Shown one piece after another: positions 26,525-34,194 of a stretch of DNA of 64,000 nucleotides (its first letter is position 1; the number at the start of each line of letters is the position of its first letter). The position numbers and the translations under genes are program-made. Source of the stretch: Stutzerimonas stutzeri (GTDB lineage: Bacteria > Pseudomonadota > Gammaproteobacteria > Pseudomonadales > Pseudomonadaceae); NCBI RefSeq assembly GCF_024448895.1, contig NZ_JAMOIC010000004.1, positions 62,001-126,000 of the forward strand, read 5' to 3'. The notes under the pieces are model-generated. The model worked only from the letters and a program-made list of their open reading frames with translations. It was not told the origin of the DNA and did not search any database.

Positions 26525-27832
26525 TCAGCGCGGGATCACCCGCAGCGACATCAGCAAGCTGAACAGGTAGTGCGCTGAGAGCGTGATCGAGTACAGCAGC
26601 ACCACCGACGTGATAGGTAGATCAAGGAAGTGTGCTGCGGTAAAGCAGGCAACCGTCAGAGCGGTTCGCTGAATGTTCAGCATCAACAGCAGGCGCTGTC
26701 GCTCGAACAGTGACAGCAAGTGGGATGCTGGTGCGTGGATGAACTGGAACAGCAGGTAGATGGCCAATATCGCCGCCAGCTGACCAGCCAGCTCCCACTG
26801 CGCCCCGAAGGCCAGGGCAAACAAGCCTTCTCCGAAAGCCAGCAATACCAGTGCCGGCGCGATGGACAGCGCCAGCAGCCGCTTGATCACCGAATGGGTA
26901 ACTGCGCGGATCTCCTTTGGGCGTTTGCGCCCAAGCGAAGCGATCTCCGCGTAATAGGCCTTGCTTGTCGTATACCCCAGCAGGTTCATCGGCAGCGCCA
27001 GGGTCATCAACGCGAGTCCGAGCTGCCCGGTTGTTCCGGCGTCATAGATGGCAGCCGTCAGCAGCAGGGGAGACTGGCTCGAAAATATCTGCAGCAACTG
27101 TGCAGGCAGGCGGTAAATCGGGAAACCGCGGTAGTGCCGCAGCATTGTCCGCGCGCGGTGCAGCGTGACGTGACGCCAGAAGTGTCTGACGTCACCGTGA
27201 AATGCACGCACCACAGCCATCATGCCCGCGCCTGCTCCTATCACGTGGCCCAATAGAAGCCCCAGCGGCATCAGCCCTGCCACGCCCAGACCAATCTTCG
27301 CGACCGCTCCGACGACGCTCTGTTGAAGCTGAGTGCGGGCGATTATTGGATAAGCACGTCGACGAACTGCCCAGATCTGCAGCACTTCATAGAGTGCTGT
27401 GAGAAACAGTGCGATCACGAGCAGGCCGCGATAGGGAATTACCGCATCCATCGAGATCAGCGAGAGCAATGTGGGGCCGGCCAACCATAGAACCGTGCCC
27501 ACAACGAACGTCATCAATACGAGAAGGGCGCTTGATAAAGCCATCAGCGTCATTGCCGCGCCATCCCTGCTCGGCAGCGGGACCGCGAGTTCATAGCGAA
27601 GCGTCATCAGCGGCGTGAGGATGAGCAGCATCGCCGTGAAAACCGACAGCAGTCCGAAATCTTCTGGACTGTAGATTCGGGTCAGAACCTGAATGGAAAG
27701 CAGCCCGATGATTTTCGCCATGCCGCTGCCAAGTGCCAGCGTAGCCATGCCTTTGAAAACACTTCCGGACGACCCTCCGGAGAGGCGTTGCTTGGCGGCG
27801 AGAAGCTTTGCTGAAAGGTCGAGGCTCGGCAT
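26525..27832 (-). CDS. second Wzx-like oligosaccharide flippase
   Basis: A 435-residue membrane protein with about 12 helices. The start is preceded by GGAGGG. It opens with a soluble 40-residue tail, then MATLALGSGMAKIIGLLSIQVLTRIYSPEDFGLLSVF, which is the polysaccharide-transporter signature. It is on the opposite strand from the EPS operon and converges on the WecG-type gene. It may serve a different glycan or be a paralogue with altered specificity. Substrate cannot be read from sequence. Confidence 0.9.
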   Translation of the reverse strand: MPSLDLSAKLLAAKQRLSGGSSGSVFKGMATLALGSGMAKIIGLLSIQVLTRIYSPEDFGLLSVFTAMLLILTPLMTLRYELAVPLPSRDGAAMTLMALSSALLVLMTFVVGTVLWLAGPTLLSLISMDAVIPYRGLLVIALFLTALYEVLQIWAVRRRAYPIIARTQLQQSVVGAVAKIGLGVAGLMPLGLLLGHVIGAGAGMMAVVRAFHGDVRHFWRHVTLHRARTMLRHYRGFPIYRLPAQLLQIFSSQSPLLLTAAIYDAGTTGQLGLALMTLALPMNLLGYTTSKAYYAEIASLGRKRPKEIRAVTHSVIKRLLALSIAPALVLLAFGEGLFALAFGAQWELAGQLAAILAIYLLFQFIHAPASHLLSLFERQRLLLMLNIQRTALTVACFTAAHFLDLPITSVVLLYSITLSAHYLFSLLMSLRVIPR

Positions 27833-27997
27833 CTGAGGGTCCCTCCTTGTGAATGCGCCGCTCTATGAAGCGGGGCAGTCCATGCGGGTTGTCATCCACC
27901 AAGCTGAACGTCGGCGCGGATACTGACGTAGATGAATAGGTGCGTGCGCGTATATGAAGCTTTTAAGGCAGAAAAGTTTCTAATTGTTGCGTATGAA

Positions 27998-28017
27998 GGC
28001 ATCAGGTTCCTGATGCC
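27998..28017. repeat. near-perfect palindrome GGCATCAGGTTCCTGATGCC
   Basis: GGCATCAG and CTGATGCC pair perfectly around GTTC. It lies in the 212-bp gap between the flippase start and the DUF488 stop (both minus strand). It could be a terminator stem for the DUF488 operon or an operator for the flippase; no U-tract is present. Nothing else is seen in this gap. Confidence 0.5.
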
Positions 28018-28044
28018 GTACCTACGGACGCATCGTCATAGGCG

Positions 28045-28620
28045 TCATTTGCTGCCCGAGTCAGTAGTTGCCTTGAGCGACTCGCCCGCTCCCTCGTCGT
28101 AGCTCAAGCAGCCATCTACCTGCCGTGCCGGAGATGTATATGGATGAATGGTCACTCGTTGCTCGTCCAGAATGTGCAACACCTCGATGCCCTTGAACTT
28201 CAGCACATCGGCCACCATCGAGCGGTGACACCGCCACCAGAGCACTTCCGCGCACATCATCGCAGTACGCCGCTGCGTCGCCAGAGTCAGCAGTTGCTGC
28301 AACCCAATGGCGAATTCCTCACTCCGCAAATGCTCTGCATATCCCCTGAACGACGCGTTTCGCCATGCGCTGGTGCTTGCGCCGGGCGACGCTTTTCGTC
28401 GGCCCCCCAACGCTTCTATCCACTCATACCCGATGCCGTGCTCGGCGAGCGATGCCTGGAGTGTTTCAGACAGGTATTGCGGTAACCGCCGAGACCCCGG
28501 GAAGCGCCTGACATCCGCGATCGTCTGGATGCCGTACTGCTCAAGCAACTCGATAAACGAGTGACTGCTGCGGATCGAGTGGCCAACCGTCCAGATCTGT
28601 AGCGGTTGGGCCTCGATCAT
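28045..28620 (-). CDS. DUF488 family protein
   Basis: A 191-residue protein with the DUF488 pattern: IWTVGHSIRSSHSFIELLEQYGI, TIADVRRFPGSRRLPQY and a conserved Cys segment MMCAEVLWWRCHRSMVAD. The fold is unassigned enzymatically; homologues occur widely in bacteria near stress genes. Its start overlaps the stop of the upstream DUF2945 gene by four bases, so both are co-translated. Confidence 0.9.
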   Translation of the reverse strand: MIEAQPLQIWTVGHSIRSSHSFIELLEQYGIQTIADVRRFPGSRRLPQYLSETLQASLAEHGIGYEWIEALGGRRKASPGASTSAWRNASFRGYAEHLRSEEFAIGLQQLLTLATQRRTAMMCAEVLWWRCHRSMVADVLKFKGIEVLHILDEQRVTIHPYTSPARQVDGCLSYDEGAGESLKATTDSGSK

Positions 28621-28832
28621 CTGATTTTCTTCAGTGCGCTGCCCTTGTGCATTGCTACGTGATCCGTCTTGTCACTTTTGATCTCGTATTGAGGTTCTTC
28701 GGGGCTGGCCCGGCGGAGGTGCCCTTTGTAGTCGGTGTCTTTGGTGTGCACAGCCTGAATATGGCCCGTCACGTGCCCTGCCTCTGAATTCCAACGCACG
28801 TGTTCACCTACGTTGAATCGTTCTTCGGTCAT
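28617..28832 (-). CDS. DUF2945 (Tudor-like, hypervirulence-associated) small protein
   Basis: A 71-residue protein starting at 28832 after GGAGGAAAA. It has the family pattern FNVGEHVRWNSEAGHVTGHIQAVHTKD, and PQYEIKSDKTDHVAMHKGSALKKI near the end. This family is a small SH3/Tudor-like barrel of unknown role. It is the first gene of a two-gene unit with DUF488. Confidence 0.9.
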   Translation of the reverse strand: MTEERFNVGEHVRWNSEAGHVTGHIQAVHTKDTDYKGHLRRASPEEPQYEIKSDKTDHVAMHKGSALKKIR

Positions 28833-28875
28833 TTTTCCTCCGCGGCAGCTGCGATTGGTTAGAAATTGATCAGGC

Positions 28876-28904
28876 ATAGGAGGAAAAAATGTTTCCCCTC
28901 CTAT
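28876..28904. repeat. inverted repeat upstream of DUF2945
   Basis: ATAGGAGG and CCTCCTAT are perfect 8-bp arms separated by 13 bases. Placed between the DUF2945 start region and the long leader of the GH5 gene, it could be an operator or an RNA hairpin holding a ribosome-like site. Confidence 0.4.
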
Positions 28905-29143
28905 CTCCGGACCGGAAAAAAGCCTTCCCTACGCCTACCGTTCGTCGGCTAGATAGATAGCCTCATATCTATTTCCCTAATAAAGATATTCAAAAAAATG
29001 ACGCTGGTATTGACCTATCTTCCCGAGTTAAAGGGGGCGAGAGGCTATTGAGGGAGATGGCCTATCGCCACAAACTAATAGCGCATTAATGGCCGGTCAA
29101 AATTGTGACGTAGGATTGGCGATCTAAACCCGTCAAATAAATT

Positions 29144-29171
29144 TTGAGTCTTTTTAGAAACCTATTATAAA
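29144..29171 (+). promoter_or_regulatory. candidate sigma-70 promoter of the secreted GH5 gene
   Basis: TTGAGT, a 16-bp spacer, and TATAAA lie 180 bp upstream of the GH5 start in an AT-rich patch. The start site would fall near 29178, giving a roughly 170-nt leader. Confidence 0.45.
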
Positions 29172-29325
29172 GACGCCACGCAACGGATTGCCGGGTTCCA
29201 CCCAAGGTGATCCGGCGTCCTTTGCAACACGGTTCGTCCGGTTGCGCATAGACAGGAGTCTGCCCAGTAGCGCCTGAACGACTCAACACCAACTCCCGCC
29301 ACTTGTTTAAAGGCTTCGGCCTTTT
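29172..29325 (+). ncRNA. structured 5' leader, candidate cis-regulatory RNA
   Basis: Several nested or serial stems can be drawn. GACGCC (29172) pairs with GGCGTC (29214), enclosing GGAT/ATCC and CACC-CAA-GGTG. GCAAC...GTTGC with an inner CGG/CCG follows (29224-29245). Near the end AAAGGC-TTCG-GCCTTT forms a UUCG-capped hairpin (29309-29325) just before the ribosome site GGAGAG. It does not match the c-di-GMP, SAM, TPP or glycine riboswitch cores I know. The part from 28905 to 29143 shows no gene. Confidence 0.4.
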
Positions 29326-29351
29326 GAAGTATTAAGTTCCGGAGAGACAGA

Positions 29352-31181
29352 ATGTCTATCAATGTATTTGCTGGTGCCCCCAAGGCACTTGTTCGCTCCA
29401 TCGCGCTCGCTGCAGTATTCAGTGCAGTAACTTTTACAGGTCATGTGGCAGCCGCCACTACAGTAAGTGCAACTGCCGCCGCTGCATTTACTTCCCCGAT
29501 TAACAAGTTCACCAGTACCGACTTCCTTAATGGTGTATGGCGCCGCACAGCTGCGGTGTCCGTGCCTGCTACTTCTGCTTCTATCGCTGCTTTCAAGCCG
29601 GGCGTTCAGATCAAGTTTGCAGACGGCCAAGTACGTAAGATCTCCAAGGTCTTCAAAGTCGGTGCAAACCTCAGCATCTATGTAGACGGTGGTCTGCTTG
29701 ATGGTGGCAAGGTCGGTGCACCTCGCACCATCAGCACTGTGGTGCCGGCGGCTGCGACGCCAAGCACACCTGCTGTAACCGCGCCTGTTGCTCCCGCTCC
29801 AGTTGTGACTGCCCCTGTCGTTACTGCGCCGAGCAGCACCTACACAGCGTCGATGAACAGCTTCTCCAATGCTGACTGGGACAACGGTATCTATCGCAAG
29901 GCAGCAGGCTTCTCCATCCCGGATACCACCGCCAACAAGTCTGCTTTCGCGGTTGGGGCTTCGGTGAAGCTGGCTGACGGCCAAGTACGCAAGGTCGCAG
30001 CTGTCTACGACGTCGGCGCTCACCTTTCAGTAATGCTCAGCGGTTCGGTTCTTTCAGCCGCCAGCGTTGGTTACCCGAAGACCATCAGCGTTGTGTCCGG
30101 TACTTCGACCAGTGCTCCGGTTGCACCGGCTCCAGCTCCAGCTCCAGCTCCGACCCCGGCTCCGGCGCCTACTCCAGCCCCAGCACCTACCACTCCAGTG
30201 GTCAGTGATGGCAGCGGCATCGATCTGGTAGGCGTGAACTTCGGTTCAGGTGTGTTTGATCCGGGTACTGTTCCAGGCATCTATAACAAGGGCTACACCT
30301 TCGCCGACGAGTCCTATTACAAGCGTCACTCCGAGCTGGGCTTTAAGTTGGTTCGTCTTGGCTTCCTTTGGGAGCGTATTCAGCCGAAGCTGGGTACTGA
30401 CCTCAATGCAGCCGAACTGGGTCGGATCAAGCAGTCGCTCGATTACGCGCACAAGCACGGAATCAAGATTATTCTTGATATGCACAACTACTATCGCTAC
30501 TACGGGAAGGTTATCAACTCGCCAGAAGTACCACGTGCGCAGTTTGCGGAAACCTGGCGCAAGATCGCAGTCGAGCTATCCCGGCACCCGGCACTGTATG
30601 GCTACGGTTTGATGAATGAGCCGTATAACACTGGCAATAACATGTGGCCGCAAACCGCGCAGGCTGCTGGTCAAGCGATCCGCAAGATTGATCCGAGCAA
30701 GTGGATCATGATTGCAGGTGACCGTTACTCGAGCGCCTTCCACTGGCAGAAGTACAATACCTCGCTGATCAACGATCCCTGGATGCGTGATCCGAAGAAC
30801 AACTTGGTATACGAAGCGCACCAGTATCTCGACTTTGACTACTCGGGTACCTACACCAAGCGGGCTGAAACCTTCGCACCGATGCTGGGTGTCGAGCGGG
30901 TCAAGCCGTGGGTCGAGTGGCTGAAGAAGAACAAGCTGCGCGGTTACATTGGCGAGCATGGTATTCCGGACTTCTCTCCGTCTGCTGTAGTCGCCACTGA
31001 CAACCTGCTGGCTTACCTGAACGAGAACTGCATCCCGAGCAGCTACTGGGCAGCTGGTCCTCGCTGGGGCGAGAACATCATGTCCCTGGATGTTCAAAGC
31101 GGTAAGCACCGTCCTCAGCTGGCGCCCCTGCAGAAGCACGCTAAAGCCAAGAAGACCTGCTCCACGATCGGTCCGCTGTAA
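29352..31181 (+). CDS. secreted GH5 glycanase with duplicated N-terminal module
   Basis: A 609-residue secreted protein. Residues 1-35 are a signal peptide. Residues about 48-129 and 167-247 are two copies of an ~80-residue module (shared pattern: F-N/D-W-R/K-A, FxxGxxxKxADGQVRKxxxVxxVGAxLSxxxxG, PxTIS). They are followed by Val/Thr/Pro/Ala linkers (130-162 and 249-284). The GH5 domain (290-609) has ILDMHNYYRYYG, acid/base Glu423 in LMNEPYNTG and nucleophile Glu535 in YIGEHGIPD. It is a paralogue of the GH5 at 24442. The repeated module may bind polysaccharide; I do not recognise its family. A strong terminator follows. Confidence 0.92.
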   Translation: MSINVFAGAPKALVRSIALAAVFSAVTFTGHVAAATTVSATAAAAFTSPINKFTSTDFLNGVWRRTAAVSVPATSASIAAFKPGVQIKFADGQVRKISKVFKVGANLSIYVDGGLLDGGKVGAPRTISTVVPAAATPSTPAVTAPVAPAPVVTAPVVTAPSSTYTASMNSFSNADWDNGIYRKAAGFSIPDTTANKSAFAVGASVKLADGQVRKVAAVYDVGAHLSVMLSGSVLSAASVGYPKTISVVSGTSTSAPVAPAPAPAPAPTPAPAPTPAPAPTTPVVSDGSGIDLVGVNFGSGVFDPGTVPGIYNKGYTFADESYYKRHSELGFKLVRLGFLWERIQPKLGTDLNAAELGRIKQSLDYAHKHGIKIILDMHNYYRYYGKVINSPEVPRAQFAETWRKIAVELSRHPALYGYGLMNEPYNTGNNMWPQTAQAAGQAIRKIDPSKWIMIAGDRYSSAFHWQKYNTSLINDPWMRDPKNNLVYEAHQYLDFDYSGTYTKRAETFAPMLGVERVKPWVEWLKKNKLRGYIGEHGIPDFSPSAVVATDNLLAYLNENCIPSSYWAAGPRWGENIMSLDVQSGKHRPQLAPLQKHAKAKKTCSTIGPL

Positions 31182-31203
31182 AAGCTGTCGCGATACGAAA
31201 AAA

Positions 31204-31231
31204 CGGGCCCTGCGGGGCCCGTTTTTTTTTG
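31204..31231 (+). terminator. intrinsic terminator after the GH5 gene
   Basis: ACGGGCCC-TGCG-GGGCCCGT forms an 8-bp GC-rich stem with a tetraloop, followed by eight T residues and preceded by an A run. Confidence 0.92.
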
Positions 31232-31340
31232 CGATTAATAGTGTGGCGCGAACAAGCGCTGCAGTTCGTCGGGGTCGTCATGGTGTGCGGCGCCATAAAA
31301 AATAATTGCCATCCCGTTTTACATACAGACAAATCTATTT

Positions 31341-31394
31341 TGCCGTTCCGCTTGTTTTATTGCCGTTCCGCTTGTTTTATTGCCGCTTCGCTTA
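31341..31394. repeat. tandem 20-bp direct repeat in intergenic region
   Basis: Two exact copies of TGCCGTTCCGCTTGTTTTAT (31341-31360 and 31361-31380) are followed by a degenerate third copy beginning TGCCGCTTCGCTT. The surrounding 417-bp gap, after the terminator and before the stress-type operon, holds no supportable gene. Confidence 0.8.
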
Positions 31395-31648
31395 AATGCT
31401 GTAGCCGTGCGGCTTTGCTCCAGAAGTCGGCCAAAGTGCCATGATCCATCGGGAAGATCGCATTCGATTTCTTTTCTTTTTGGATTGCAACTGGGAGTGG
31501 GTGCCGCTTGGTAAAACAATGGAACTCAAAAATTTGCACCCGGTCACCTTATATGTGCGCACCGAAATACACAGGTCGCGGCTCACCGCTCCCGCTGTGT
31601 ACCAACGGACCGTGGTCTTCCGGCCAAGCCATATAAAAGGTGAATCAA

Positions 31649-32545
31649 ATGACTACACCCGACGAAGAAATTACTGGTTACGGTGGCCAACCTAAGACCG
31701 GCCCCAATTCGACTTCTAATACCACTGGATCGAATCATTCGAATTCAAGCTCGAACGGCAATCAATCCGCGAATGTGAATCAAGGTTCCACCACTGGGTC
31801 GAGCTCTACAGGACACACCACGGAAGAGGCCAAAGCCAAGGCAAAAGATGTGGCCGAGCAGGTCAAAAGCCAGGGTAAAACTCAACTGGAAGGCTATCGG
31901 GAGACCGCAGCTGACGGAATTGAGCGAGTGGCACAAAGCGCAAAAGCTGCTGCCCATGAGCTGGAAGGCGATGATCGCCTCGGTCTGTCAGGCTACGTGT
32001 CGGACATGGCCGAGAACATGGTCCATTTCTCCGAAAGCCTGCGCGGCAAAAGCGTTGATGAGCTCTTTCAGGATGTGAACCGTATTGCTCGGAACAATCC
32101 TGCGTTGTTCATCACAGGAAGCATCGCACTTGGCTTCGGCCTGACACGCTTTGCTCGCGCCTCGAGCAAGCGGGCCGCTCAACACGATTACGATCGCCAT
32201 GACAGCTCCAGCAGCTTTGCTGGCGCGACGTCTTCCCATGACTCCAGTCAGCGGGATCTGAATGACAGATTGAGCACCGGGCAAACTGGGACCGTCGGCA
32301 GCGTCAGCAATGCCAGTGGCACTTCCAGCGGTTCACGCCCAACGTCCGGCACTGCCTCGGGTATGGGGGCTGGTATTGGCACGGGTTCAGGAACTGGTGT
32401 AGGCACCGGCCTCAGCGGTTCATCCAGCTCCACAACTGGCGCAAATACCAGTAATGGATTGGGTATCGGCTCGAATCCAAGCTCTGGCTCCGGTTCTACA
32501 TCCAGCCGCGACGGCAAGGGCACTGACGGAGGACTTTTCCCATGA
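31649..32545 (+). CDS. low-complexity hydrophilic protein with one membrane segment
   Basis: A 298-residue protein; the start at 31649 follows AAAAGGTGAATCAA. Residues 1-60 are Ser/Thr/Asn/Gln/Gly-rich and disordered. Residues about 60-125 are helical and charged (EEAKAKAKDVAEQVKSQGK). A short hydrophobic stretch (NPALFITGSIALGFGLTRFA) follows, then another long Gly/Ser/Thr tail. The helix-membrane part recalls YqjD/ElaB-like membrane-tethered stress proteins and 'nutrient deprivation-induced' proteins. Its stop overlaps the next start by four bases, so it forms an operon with the Holin-X and DUF3618 genes. Confidence 0.82.
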   Translation: MTTPDEEITGYGGQPKTGPNSTSNTTGSNHSNSSSNGNQSANVNQGSTTGSSSTGHTTEEAKAKAKDVAEQVKSQGKTQLEGYRETAADGIERVAQSAKAAAHELEGDDRLGLSGYVSDMAENMVHFSESLRGKSVDELFQDVNRIARNNPALFITGSIALGFGLTRFARASSKRAAQHDYDRHDSSSSFAGATSSHDSSQRDLNDRLSTGQTGTVGSVSNASGTSSGSRPTSGTASGMGAGIGTGSGTGVGTGLSGSSSSTTGANTSNGLGIGSNPSSGSGSTSSRDGKGTDGGLFP

Positions 32546-32988
32546 GTGAAGCACGTAAGACAACGACTTCCACCTCGACCACCACTGTCGAGCCCGGGCT
32601 TCGCGCCGAAAATGACACCTCTGTAGGAGGGTTGCTCCGCCAGCTGACTCATGAAGTGCCGTCTTTGATCACCAAGGAGTTGGCGCTGGCGAAGGCTGAA
32701 ATCAGCGAGTCGCTGCGTGCGACAAAGGCTGGTGCAGCAAGCGTCGCTACTGGCGGCGCCGTCCTTCTCGGTGGTTTCATCGTCCTGCTGATGTCCGCGG
32801 TCTATGGCCTGAGCAACGTAGTTGAGCCTTGGCTCGCTGCATTGATCGTTGGTGCGGTTGTTGTGGTCATCGGTTTGGTGATGGTGTCTGCCGGCAAGAA
32901 GAAGTTTGAGGCTTCTTCGTTCAAGCCTGAGCGCACCATTCATTCGGTCAACAAGGACAAAGAAGCAGTCAAGGGGCACACATCATGA
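32542..32988 (+). CDS. phage-holin superfamily (Holin-X/YqjE-like) membrane protein
   Basis: A 148-residue protein with a soluble amphipathic N-terminus (GGLLRQLTHEVPSLITKELALAKAEI) and two hydrophobic helices (GGAVLLGGFIVLLMSAVYGL and WLAALIVGAVVVVIGLVMV). This is the DUF1469/YqjE layout. Four-base overlaps link it to both neighbours. Despite the family name there is no lysis gene nearby, so a phage role is unlikely; membrane stress adaptation is a better guess. Confidence 0.88.
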   Translation: MSEARKTTTSTSTTTVEPGLRAENDTSVGGLLRQLTHEVPSLITKELALAKAEISESLRATKAGAASVATGGAVLLGGFIVLLMSAVYGLSNVVEPWLAALIVGAVVVVIGLVMVSAGKKKFEASSFKPERTIHSVNKDKEAVKGHTS

Positions 32989-33779
32989 GTACACGTAATC
33001 AGATTGATGCCGAAGCGCAGAAGGATCCAGCAGAGCTAGAACGCGAGATCGACCAAAAGCGCGCCGAGATTGGCGATATTGTCCACGCGCTGGAGAACAA
33101 GTTGTCTCCCGGCGAGTTGATTGATACGGCCTTGGGCTATGTGAAAGGTGGCGGCGGAGAATTCTTTGGCAACCTGAGCAATACGGTCAAAGCCAATCCA
33201 GTGCCGACGTTGCTGACGTCCGTAGGCTTGATCTGGCTGATGGCTGGTCAGAATCGCCAGCCTCATTCCAATGTGACGACCAGCCACTACGGCACCGGCT
33301 CTACTGGCCCATCCATGGGTGACAAGCTCTCTGCCAAGACCGAAGGTCTCAAGCAGCAGGGTGCCGGCCTCAAAGAGAAAGCCAGTCAGATGACCCACAG
33401 CGTTTCTGAATCCATCGGCAATGCACGCTCACGGGCGAGTGATTCAAGCCGTCAGGCTTCTACTCGACTGAAAGGGGGTGCGGACCGTGCCCGTGGTGGC
33501 TTCGATCAGTTGCTGCAAGAGCAGCCTCTTGCACTAGGTGCGATCGGCATTGCATTGGGTGCGCTGATCGCTGCAGCTGTCCCGCCGTCGCGTCGTGAAG
33601 ATGAAATGCTCGGCGATGCCAGTGACCGCATGACAGATCAGCTTCGCCATAAGGCTGAAGAGGGTTATCAGAAGGTGTCGGCCAAAGGCGAGGAAGTGGC
33701 GCAGCACGTTAAGCAGGATATGAGCAGTGATGGTAACCGGTCGAATTCCAATTCGACGGGCACCTCCGTTGGCATCTAG
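32985..33779 (+). CDS. DUF3618 family membrane-associated protein
   Basis: A 264-residue protein. The N-terminus AELEREIDQKRAEIGDIVHALENKLSP is the DUF3618 signature and is coiled-coil. A hydrophobic segment TLLTSVGLIWLMAG and a later glycine-rich membrane stretch (LGAIGIALGALIAAAVPPSRRED) surround Lys/Gln/Ser-rich helices. Members resemble YqjD/ElaB-type ribosome-tethering or stress proteins. It closes the three-gene operon, and a long hairpin follows its stop. Confidence 0.9.
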   Translation: MSTRNQIDAEAQKDPAELEREIDQKRAEIGDIVHALENKLSPGELIDTALGYVKGGGGEFFGNLSNTVKANPVPTLLTSVGLIWLMAGQNRQPHSNVTTSHYGTGSTGPSMGDKLSAKTEGLKQQGAGLKEKASQMTHSVSESIGNARSRASDSSRQASTRLKGGADRARGGFDQLLQEQPLALGAIGIALGALIAAAVPPSRREDEMLGDASDRMTDQLRHKAEEGYQKVSAKGEEVAQHVKQDMSSDGNRSNSNSTGTSVGI

Positions 33780-33815
33780 CCTGCGCTGCTGACGATGCGG
33801 TTTAAGTTGAAGATT

Positions 33816-33849
33816 TTCGCCGGTTCGGAGTTGAGTCCGAGCCGGCGAA
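33816..33849 (+). terminator. terminator hairpin after the DUF3618 operon
   Basis: TTCGCCGGTTCGG pairs with CCGAGCCGGCGAA (one G-T wobble) around an 8-nt loop, then TTTCGTT. It also lies just upstream of the tRNA gene. Confidence 0.75.
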
Positions 33850-33871
33850 TTTCGTTAATCCGCGGAATGGC

Positions 33872-33947
33872 GCCGGTGTAGCTCAGTAGGTAGAGCAGCG
33901 CATTCGTAATGCGAAGGTCGGGGGTTCGACTCCTCTCACCGGCACCA
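33872..33947 (+). tRNA. tRNA-Thr (anticodon CGT)
   Basis: A 76-nt cloverleaf. Acceptor stem GCCGGTG pairs with CACCGGC, discriminator A, encoded CCA at 33945-33947. The anticodon loop ATTCGTAAT places CGT at 33905-33907, which reads ACG threonine codons. The GGTTCGACTCC T-arm is canonical. A hairpin terminator follows. tRNA genes are common integration sites, but no repeat of its 3' end was seen in the window. Confidence 0.97.
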
Positions 33948-33955
33948 ATGAGATC

Positions 33956-33983
33956 AAAGGGTTAGCTTCGGCTAGCCCTTTTT
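33956..33983 (+). terminator. terminator after tRNA-Thr
   Basis: AAAGGGTTAGC-TTCG-GCTAGCCCTTT with one G-T wobble, followed by TTTCG. A UUCG tetraloop stem followed by T residues is a standard intrinsic terminator. Confidence 0.9.
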
Positions 33984-34146
33984 CGTTCAAGGCCCCAATG
34001 CGTCAAGTCCGGTGAAGATTCAGCCAACTCAGGTATCGGCAAAAGCCAGGCCGAGAAGTCTTTGGAGCAGTATCGAGGAGCCTGTCTAATTGGATCTAGG
34101 GCTAACCATTCGCTGCGTGAAAAAAACCAATATCTCCAGCCGGATC

Positions 34147-34170
34147 GCCCGCAGTTATACGGGCATTTTT
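34147..34170 (+). terminator. orphan plus-strand terminator with no gene before it
   Basis: GCCCG-CAGTTATA-CGGGC followed by ATTTTT looks like an intrinsic terminator. It ends a ~160-bp stretch after the tRNA terminator that has no convincing ORF, so it may close a small RNA. On the minus strand it lies just past the pyruvyltransferase stop. Confidence 0.5.
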
Positions 34171-34194
34171 CCGGCCTGCTAGACGCGCTCGGCT

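Noticed and set aside
29172-29325. GEMM-I c-di-GMP riboswitch in the GH5 leader
   Set aside because: The GGGCAAACC core and its receptor segment are absent, so no assignment is made; kept only as unassigned structured leader.
32542-32988. Holin-X gene as part of a prophage lysis cassette
   Set aside because: No endolysin, capsid or integrase genes are near; the two neighbours are stress-type membrane proteins.
33872-33947. tRNA-Thr as an attachment site of an integrated island
   Set aside because: No second copy of the tRNA 3' end and no integrase gene were found in the window.
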